Shown: in pieces, positions 6,693 through 11,370 of the stretch
Position numbering within the stretch: the first letter of the stretch is position 1
Layout: each line of letters begins with the position of its first letter
From: Candidatus Pacearchaeota archaeon CG10_big_fil_rev_8_21_14_0_10_32_14
GTDB taxonomy: Archaea; Nanobdellota; Nanobdellia; Pacearchaeales; GW2011-AR1
Reading direction: 5' to 3'
DNA: 11,370 nt
Assembly (NCBI GenBank): GCA_002763085.1
Contig: PFCY01000107.1
Coordinates: 1 to 11,370, forward strand
Made by a program: the position numbers and the translations under genes
The notes under the pieces: generated by a model
Told to the model about the DNA's origin: nothing
What the model saw: only the letters and a program-made list of their open reading frames with translations
Databases searched by the model: none

Positions 6693-7238
6693 TTAATGAT
6701 CTTTTAACGCATCGAGGGTTATATTGAATTCTTTATGCTTTTCTATAAGTTTTTGAAGAGAACTTTCGTATTTCGCTTTTGTCTGTTCAAAATCTTCATC
6801 ATATTTTAAATAACAAAACACATTCCATCCTCTCTCATTTTTATCATTTAGATTTGATAATTCTGCAGAAAAATCCCTGCTATCGATTACCCATGAAACA
6901 AATCGTTCTCTCAAAAAAACTTCATCGTAACCTCTTCTATCAGGAACTGAGTGATAAATTCTTCCTAAATGAGACGAAGGAGTTCCTTTAACATGGAGAG
7001 GATAATGAGAAAATGGTCGTAATAATTCCAAAGTATCCCATAATGTTAAATGAGATTGATCACATGAAGGATTTACTTTTATTGGTTTAATTAAGGGATC
7101 AAGACTGATAGCTTGCCAGTAAGACGGCATTGATTTTCTTTTATCGGTTTCAGGAATACTCCAAGAGGTATAATGTTTATACAATAACTGTTCAGATTGA
7201 GGCGATTCTTGTCTGGATTCTTGCAAAGCAGTTTTCAT
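6693..7238 (-). CDS. Unknown protein, intact member of a tandem paralogue pair
   Basis: I do not recognise this 181-residue soluble protein. No signal peptide or membrane helix is visible. Features shared with its frameshifted neighbour are EQ-x-L-YKH near residues 17-22, MPSY near 37-40, LWDT-x-ELL in the middle, GRI, and the best-conserved C-terminal block, LKYDEDFEQTK followed by a helix with LIEKHKEFNI (about 146-175), which looks like a charged amphipathic helix pair. The frame opens at ATG 7244, but the ATG two codons later (7238) is preferred: it lies exactly 27 bases from the TATA box, as at the paralogue and most other genes here, whereas 7244 is only 21 bases away. The pair clearly arose by tandem duplication that included the promoter. 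The proteins have since diverged strongly. Function unknown. Confidence 0.75.
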   Translation of the reverse strand: MKTALQESRQESPQSEQLLYKHYTSWSIPETDKRKSMPSYWQAISLDPLIKPIKVNPSCDQSHLTLWDTLELLRPFSHYPLHVKGTPSSHLGRIYHSVPDRRGYDEVFLRERFVSWVIDSRDFSAELSNLNDKNERGWNVFCYLKYDEDFEQTKAKYESSLQKLIEKHKEFNITLDALKDH

Positions 7239-7254
7239 GTTCATATGAATAATT

Positions 7255-7281
7255 TATTATTTATATGAGAATTTGTATTCT
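7255..7281 (-). promoter_or_regulatory. Promoter of the intact paralogue: TATA box plus AGAAT-N4-ATTCT
   Basis: The minus strand carries ATATAAATA (T of TATAAA at 7265) and, just upstream, AGAATTTGTATTCT (7268-7281), identical in all 14 bases to the site at 6672-6685. The two promoter segments differ essentially only by two extra bases between the boxes here. Common regulation of the pair is inferred. Confidence 0.65.
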
Positions 7282-7284
7282 ATA

Positions 7285-7401
7285 TCAACTCTGGATAAAA
7301 ATCTTTTTAGTGATCGCAAGACCTAATGCACTAAAAACCGGATCGTCAAAAAGTAAAGGACCATCTGAAAGAATGAGGTCTGAGAGTTTGTTGTTTTCCA
7401 T
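7285..7401 (-). CDS. Possible 38-residue small protein or gene remnant
   Basis: In the 295-base gap between the paralogue pair and the phospholipase gene, the minus strand has ATG 7401 to TGA 7285, 38 codons, beginning MENNKLSDLILSDGPLL and containing FDDPVFSALGLAI. The composition is protein-like rather than low complexity, with a mix of acidic and hydrophobic residues. The frame continues open for ten codons before the ATG up to TAA 7432-7434, so it could be the tail of a decayed gene. An A/T-rich box (ATTAAAAAATT) lies about 33 bases before the ATG, farther than the usual 27. No family recognised; it may not be expressed. The rest of the gap (7402-7509) shows nothing I can name. Confidence 0.25.
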   Translation of the reverse strand: MENNKLSDLILSDGPLLFDDPVFSALGLAITKKIFIQS

Positions 7402-7509
7402 TGTAATCTTTCCATCTTGATTTTGAATTTTTTAATCTGTATTGCAGGACCATGAACTCTTAAAAATGATACAATAAATATAGTTTTACAGCAACTCTTG
7501 AATAGTAAA

Positions 7510-7519
7510 ACTTAATAAC
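7510..7519 (+). promoter_or_regulatory. TATA-like box of the phospholipase D-like gene
   Basis: ACTTAATAAC has its second T at 7513, 27 bases before ATG 7540. It is weaker than the other boxes in sequence but has the same spacing. Confidence 0.4.
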
Positions 7520-7539
7520 ATCAATGCTATTCGTTTTGA

Positions 7540-8592
7540 ATGGAACAGTTCAAAGTTTTCTCATCTCCGAGAAAGATATATACAAGCATGTTGAGAGATA
7601 TGAAAAATGCAAAATCTAGTATTTATCTTGAGACTTACCAATTTGATGATGATAAAGTCGGAAGAAGGTTTAGAAAAGTTATACATGATAAAGTAAAAGA
7701 GGGAGTTAAAGTTGGGATTTTGGTTGATTCTTGGCAGTCTACAACTAATAAAGATTTCTTTAAGAGTATGATTAAAGATGGGGCGAGGGTTAAATTTTTT
7801 AGAGAGATAAAATATGTTTTGAGATTTATAAGTAAGAATCATGAAAGAAATCACAGGAAACTTTTGATAATAGACAAGCATATTTCTTATGTTGGGTCAG
7901 CGAATATAACTGGGATGGGACTTGATTGGAGAGAACTTGTTGTGAGGTTTGAAGGGGATATTTCTAAAAAATTATTTAGATCTTTTGTTCAGACTTGGAA
8001 AGACCACGGAAAGATCACTAAAAAAAGAATTAACCGAATCATTCACAAAAGTTTTAAGATAATAAGCGATATGCCTTCTCAACTTTTCACACCAACTCAA
8101 AACCAATATCTTGATCTATTAAATAAAGCAAAAAGTGAAATATTGATAATAACTCCATATTTTGTTCCTAGTATTAAATTTAGAACTGCTTTTGTTGATG
8201 CAGTGGAAAGAGGAGTCAATGTCATAATAATCACTCCATTTGAGGCAGATGTTACAGTTGTGAATTTTGTAAGAAGCGGTTTTATGGGGAGGCTATTTGA
8301 GAAAGGTGTAAACATTTATACTTATATGCCGACGATGATCCATTCAAAACTTCTTGTTGTAGACAAAAAATTCTTTTTATTCGGATCTTCAAATCTAGAT
8401 TATAGGAGCTTTATGCATCTTCATGAAATCAATCTTGTTGGAAGAGATAAAGAGATGATAAGACAGTTAAGAGAATATTTCTCAGATACAATGAAAGATT
8501 GCAAGATGTTCAATCATAATAAATGGAAAAAAAGATCTTCAATACAAAGAATAGCAGAAATGATAGTTTATTTTGGCAGAAGATATTTGTAG
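7540..8592 (+). CDS. Phospholipase D superfamily protein, cardiolipin-synthase-like
   Basis: A 350-residue enzyme with two HKD motifs, the signature of the phospholipase D superfamily. The first is HRKLLIID (H105, K107, D112) followed by GSANITG (119-125). The second is HSKLLVVD (H268, K270, D275) followed by GSSNLDYRS (282-290). The two halves form one active site that works through a phospho-histidine intermediate. The order, spacing, size and the C-terminal W-K-K-R...R-x-AE...GRRYL segment resemble the ClsB-type cardiolipin synthases, which join two phospholipids by transesterification; an archaeal equivalent would use archaeal ether phospholipids. No transmembrane helix is visible, so it would be a peripheral membrane enzyme. 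A nuclease or other phosphodiesterase cannot be excluded from the sequence. Monocistronic, with its own promoter. The family call is secure; the substrate is inferred. Confidence 0.85.
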   Translation: MEQFKVFSSPRKIYTSMLRDMKNAKSSIYLETYQFDDDKVGRRFRKVIHDKVKEGVKVGILVDSWQSTTNKDFFKSMIKDGARVKFFREIKYVLRFISKNHERNHRKLLIIDKHISYVGSANITGMGLDWRELVVRFEGDISKKLFRSFVQTWKDHGKITKKRINRIIHKSFKIISDMPSQLFTPTQNQYLDLLNKAKSEILIITPYFVPSIKFRTAFVDAVERGVNVIIITPFEADVTVVNFVRSGFMGRLFEKGVNIYTYMPTMIHSKLLVVDKKFFLFGSSNLDYRSFMHLHEINLVGRDKEMIRQLREYFSDTMKDCKMFNHNKWKKRSSIQRIAEMIVYFGRRYL

Positions 8593-8671
8593 AATTGATA
8601 GATAAAGTTATTTAAATTCAGAGATCTTGTATGATAGATGAAAAAGAGAGGGAGAGATTTCTTTATAATTA

Positions 8672-8682
8672 ATTTTAAAAAG
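8672..8682 (+). promoter_or_regulatory. TATA-like box of the protease gene
   Basis: ATTTTAAAAAG, with its last T at 8676, lies 27 bases before ATG 8703. The presence of a promoter of the usual form indicates that the interrupted gene is, or recently was, transcribed. TTTATAATT at 8662-8670 is a less well placed alternative. Confidence 0.5.
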
Positions 8683-8702
8683 TCAAAGAATGAGATTCAT
8701 TC

Positions 8703-9449
8703 ATGAATATATTCAGGAATCTTTTTAGAACGAAAGTTGATAATTCTGGACTCGTAAAAGTTTTTGATGAGTTTATTGAGCAAATTTATTGGGGAGAGGA
8801 TTTGAGTGTTACACAAGCCGATGAAAATTTGAATTATGGTCTTGTAGAATTAGTTTATCCTGATCTAAGCCATAGGGGGAATGGACTTCTTGTAAGCTGA
8901 GATGGGTATTTTGTTACAGCAAAACATTGTTTAGATTCAATCGATCTCTCCCATGTAAAAGTAAGGACTCATGATAATAAGATTCATGGGATAGAAAGGA
9001 AGTTCGCTTCGTCTGAAAAGTCCGATATTGTTCTCGCGAAAACTGATCTTGATGGTGAAAGAGAAGCAATGCGATATAAATTTTTCAATACGAATGGACT
9101 TGCGGATGCCCGTCGATTGCGTCAAAAGGAATTTCCCGTTGTGTTGCTAGCGAGATGGAATAATGAAGTTAAAAGAAAAGGGGGATACGTCGTTGAGAGT
9201 TCTTCAGATGTTAATGCTATAATCAAGGGAAGAAAAAAAGATGTTTCTCATTATGAAGATCATTTTGGTTTATCTTTGCATTCTATGTGTGGAGATAGTG
9301 GAGGTGTAATCGTCTCGATTGACAGGCGGCTTGTCGGTTTTTTAAGTAGTGCAATTGAAGAAGAGTATTATTCAACTGGAGTCAAATTAATCAAGGTCCT
9401 TGAGTTGATTGATTTTTATAAAAGAAGATTAAAAGATAGTGCCAAATAA
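8703..9449 (+). pseudogene. Trypsin-like serine protease interrupted by one in-frame TGA
   Basis: A single frame of 248 codons, open except for TGA at 8898-8900 (codon 66). Read through, it encodes a chymotrypsin-fold (S1/PA clan) serine protease: GNGLLVS-x-DGYFVTAKHC with catalytic His75, KSDIVLAK with Asp108, and MCGDSGGV with nucleophile Ser199 and the oxyanion glycine. The TGA falls in the loop of the common G-x-G-(F/L)-(L/V)-V-S-x-DG-(Y)-(x)-(V/I)-T pattern at a position that varies among homologues. No signal peptide is seen and the only cysteines are C76 and C196, so an intracellular enzyme is likely. Translation restarting at ATG 9069 would lack His75 and Asp108 and be inactive. The neighbouring genes end in TGA, so the codon is not reassigned. 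It may be a recent nonsense mutation, readthrough, or a sequence error; the intact remainder argues against old decay. Confidence 0.8.
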
Positions 9450-9459
9450 TTTTAAAAAC
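9448..9459 (+). promoter_or_regulatory. TATA-like box of thrS
   Basis: AATTTTAAAAAC, with its last T at 9453, begins at the stop codon of the protease gene and lies 27 bases before ATG 9480. thrS therefore seems to have its own promoter and does not depend on readthrough from the interrupted gene. Confidence 0.5.
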
Positions 9460-9479
9460 ACCTTATTCTTTAGGTTTAT

Positions 9480-11312
9480 ATGAAAATCATTTTACTTCAT
9501 TGCGATTTTATAAAATTCAAGCCTTTGAAAAAAGCTCTGAAAAATCCTGAAGAATTGTCTGCGGAAAGATTGAAAGAAATTAATGTAACTGGCGATCCGC
9601 TCGTTGTTTTGATTTCTGTTGAGAAAGGTGATGACAAAAAAGATGTTTTAGAGTTAGTAAAAAATATTGAAGATGTCGCTGGCCAAGTCAAAGCGAAAAA
9701 TATTGTTCTTTATCCTTATGCTCACCTGAGTTCTAATTTAAGTTCACCAGATACGGCAATTGAAGTTTTAATAGAAGCTGAAAAAGAATTGATAAAAATG
9801 AAATACAAAGTTGTGCGAGCGCCTTTTGGGTATTATAAAGAATTTGAATTGAAAGTAAAGGGTCATCCGCTTTCGGAATTGAGCAGGAGCTTTGGGGTTT
9901 CAGTTCGCGATTTCGAATCCTCCTCCATCCCCCGCCAACTCGCGACTTCGCCCACCTCTCATTCCTTACCCCTTACCACGAAATCGCTCGCCCACCCAGA
10001 AGATTCTGAATTAATGCGAAATCGCTCTGGAGGAAAACAAAATGAAGAAAAAATAATTGATCATATAACTCTATTAAAGAGCATCAGTAAAAGTGTTCTT
10101 GATAGAAGTAAACTAAAAGATAATGATCACAGAATTTTAGGGGCAGAGATGGATTTGTTTTCGTTTAGTGAAGTTGCTCCGGGGATGGTTTTTTGGCACA
10201 ATAATGGTCTGATAATCTATAACGAACTTATTGCGTTTTCTCGGGAGATATTAAGAAAAAATAATTATAAAGAAATTAAGACACCTGAGATCTTGGATAA
10301 AAAACTTTGGCTTATCAGTGGACATTGGGACAAATACAGAGAGAATATATTTTTATCAGAATATGAAGACCGAGCGTTTGCTTCGAGGCCTATGAATTGT
10401 CCTGGCGGTTTAATTGTTTATAGGAATCAGCCTAAGTCATACAAAGAATTGCCTCTTCGCGTCGCTGAATTTGGAATTGTTCATAGACAAGAACTTTCGG
10501 GGGTTTTGGCGGGATTATTTAGAGTTATAGAATTTACGCAGGATGATGCACACATTTTTTGCACTGAAGAACAGATTGAAGGTGAAGTCAGTAATGTCAT
10601 AAAACTAATGGAACAAGTTTATTCTACTTTTGGATTTAGTTATGCTGTTGAACTTTCGACAAGACCAGAGAAAAGAATCGGATCTGATGCGATATGGGAT
10701 AAAGCTGAAAACGCACTTGAAAAAGTTTTGACAAAAAATAAAATTAAATTTAAATTGAATAAAGGAGACGGAGCTTTTTATGGACCAAAGATCGATTTTC
10801 ATTTGAAAGATTCGCTAGGAAGAACTTGGCAGTGCGGAACAATTCAGCTCGATTTTTCTATGCCTGAAAGATTTGAGCTTGAATATTCAGATAATGAAAA
10901 TAAACATAAACGACCTGTCATGATCCATAGGGCTGTTTACGGAAGTGTTGAAAGATTCATAGGAATTTTACTTGAACATTCAAATGGAAGATTACCGATG
11001 TGGCTTGCGCCAAAACAAGTCAGGGTTTTGTCTTTCACAGATAGAAGTGAGAAGTATGGGGAGAAAGTTATTGAAAAAATCATGAAAGAAATTCCAACTT
11101 TAAGAATTGATAAAGATTACAGTCAATCAACAATCCAATCTAAAGTTAAAGAAGCCGAGATCTTGAAAGTTCCGTATATTGTGACTGTCGGAGACAGAGA
11201 AGAAAAAGATGAAACGTTGGCGGTTAGAATTCGTGGAGATGGTAAACTCAAGACGATGAAGGTTGATGAATTTGTGAAAATGATTAAGAAAGAGATTGAG
11301 GAACGGAAATGA
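9480..11312 (+). CDS. thrS: Threonyl-tRNA synthetase (archaeal type) with an in-frame palindromic insert
   Basis: A 610-residue class II synthetase that charges tRNA-Thr and clears mischarged seryl-tRNA. Residues 1-138 are the archaeal D-aminoacyl-deacylase-like editing domain; H82, Y119, K120 and E133 fall where the editing residues of Pyrococcus ThrRS are known. The catalytic core has motif 1 around TPEI (268-271), motif 2 with MNCPGG and VHRQELSG, and motif 3 around VERFIGILLEHSNGRLP. The zinc ligands C307, H358 and H483 are intact. Residues about 511-610 are the anticodon-binding domain. Between editing and catalytic domains, residues about 141-185 form a Ser/Pro/Thr/His-rich stretch with codons (CCC, CGC, CTC, TCC, ACC, GCC) unlike the A/T-ending codons around it. 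This matches a C-rich inverted-repeat element in the DNA. The insertion lies in the linker, so activity is probably kept. ATG 9480 is 27 bases from its TATA box. Confidence 0.95.
   Translation: MKIILLHCDFIKFKPLKKALKNPEELSAERLKEINVTGDPLVVLISVEKGDDKKDVLELVKNIEDVAGQVKAKNIVLYPYAHLSSNLSSPDTAIEVLIEAEKELIKMKYKVVRAPFGYYKEFELKVKGHPLSELSRSFGVSVRDFESSSIPRQLATSPTSHSLPLTTKSLAHPEDSELMRNRSGGKQNEEKIIDHITLLKSISKSVLDRSKLKDNDHRILGAEMDLFSFSEVAPGMVFWHNNGLIIYNELIAFSREILRKNNYKEIKTPEILDKKLWLISGHWDKYRENIFLSEYEDRAFASRPMNCPGGLIVYRNQPKSYKELPLRVAEFGIVHRQELSGVLAGLFRVIEFTQDDAHIFCTEEQIEGEVSNVIKLMEQVYSTFGFSYAVELSTRPEKRIGSDAIWDKAENALEKVLTKNKIKFKLNKGDGAFYGPKIDFHLKDSLGRTWQCGTIQLDFSMPERFELEYSDNENKHKRPVMIHRAVYGSVERFIGILLEHSNGRLPMWLAPKQVRVLSFTDRSEKYGEKVIEKIMKEIPTLRIDKDYSQSTIQSKVKEAEILKVPYIVTVGDREEKDETLAVRIRGDGKLKTMKVDEFVKMIKKEIEERK
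9904..10027 (+). repeat. C-rich nested inverted repeat inside thrS (element 3)
   Basis: GCGATTTCG (9907-9915) has inverted copies CGAAATCGC at 9979-9987 and 10017-10025; the latter two share an 11-base direct repeat, CGAAATCGCTC. A near copy of the left arm, TCGCGACTTCG, lies at 9940-9950. The four units are arranged so that an outer pair (9907/10017) encloses an inner pair (9941/9979, one mismatch). The loop 9951-9978 has no G and resembles the element 2 loop (CCCACC, TTCC, ACCCC); 9987-9993 is the CTCGCCC heptamer of element 1. The element is read in frame as about 40 residues in the linker of ThrRS. Confidence 0.7.
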
Positions 11313-11370
11313 ATCTACAATCCAATAAAAAATATAATCAACTTTTGGAATAATTTCTTACTTACTTTCT

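Noticed and set aside
8898..8900. TGA reassigned to an amino acid (as Gly or Trp in some lineages)
   Set aside because: Genes ending at 1989, 2520 and 11312 use TGA as their natural stop at family- or context-consistent ends, and no other TGA lies inside a conserved domain.
9912..9938. tRNA 3'-end-like string (TTCGAATCC followed by CCGCCA), which might be an attachment site
   Set aside because: The 5' half of the T-stem does not pair, and there is no anticodon or D arm; the bases are part of the palindromic insert in thrS.
11309..11353. 14-codon frame overlapping the end of thrS (ATGA overlap)
   Set aside because: Too short, no motif, and the window ends soon after; no evidence of a gene.

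Overview
The window looks like the chromosome of an AT-rich archaeon, most likely a DPANN lineage of the Woesearchaeota/Pacearchaeota kind (lineage is inference). The support is an archaeal-type threonyl-tRNA synthetase with an N-terminal D-aminoacyl-deacylase-like editing domain, an archaeal/eukaryotic-type tryptophanyl-tRNA synthetase, and promoters in which an archaeal TATA-like box lies 25-27 bases before the start codon of almost every gene, with no Shine-Dalgarno site. That geometry implies mostly leaderless, singly transcribed genes. TGA, TAA and TAG all end genes here.

Layout. 1-844: two small exported or membrane-anchored proteins of unknown function, transcribed divergently. 872-2161: a four-helix membrane protein (1102-1989) flanked on each side by a long imperfect inverted repeat (872-1055 and 1993-2161) with C-rich, G-poor single-stranded parts; a small membrane protein follows (2206-2520). 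2521-4797 (minus): a large single-pass protein with an extracellular beta-sandwich-like region and a cytoplasmic domain that resembles a degenerate class III nucleotide cyclase. 4901-6025: TrpRS. 6028-7238 (minus): a tandem pair of diverged paralogues of unknown function with nearly identical promoters; the distal copy has lost one base and is frameshifted. 7540-8592: a two-HKD phospholipase D/cardiolipin-synthase-like enzyme. 8703-9449: an intracellular trypsin-like serine protease with a full catalytic triad but one in-frame TGA. 9480-11312: ThrRS, carrying between its editing and catalytic domains an in-frame insert of about 40 codons made from another C-rich inverted repeat.

The two synthetases are housekeeping genes; the other genes are mostly cell-envelope or accessory and do not form an obvious pathway. 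The most interesting signal is the set of three C-rich palindromic elements (two intergenic, one inside thrS). They share the heptamer CTCGCCC or close variants, CCCAC(C) blocks and G-poor loops, and may be one dispersed palindromic repeat family that can insert in frame into an essential gene, comparable in behaviour to Rickettsia palindromic elements. Two coding interruptions (a TGA and a one-base deletion) are either real gene decay or recoding, or sequence errors.
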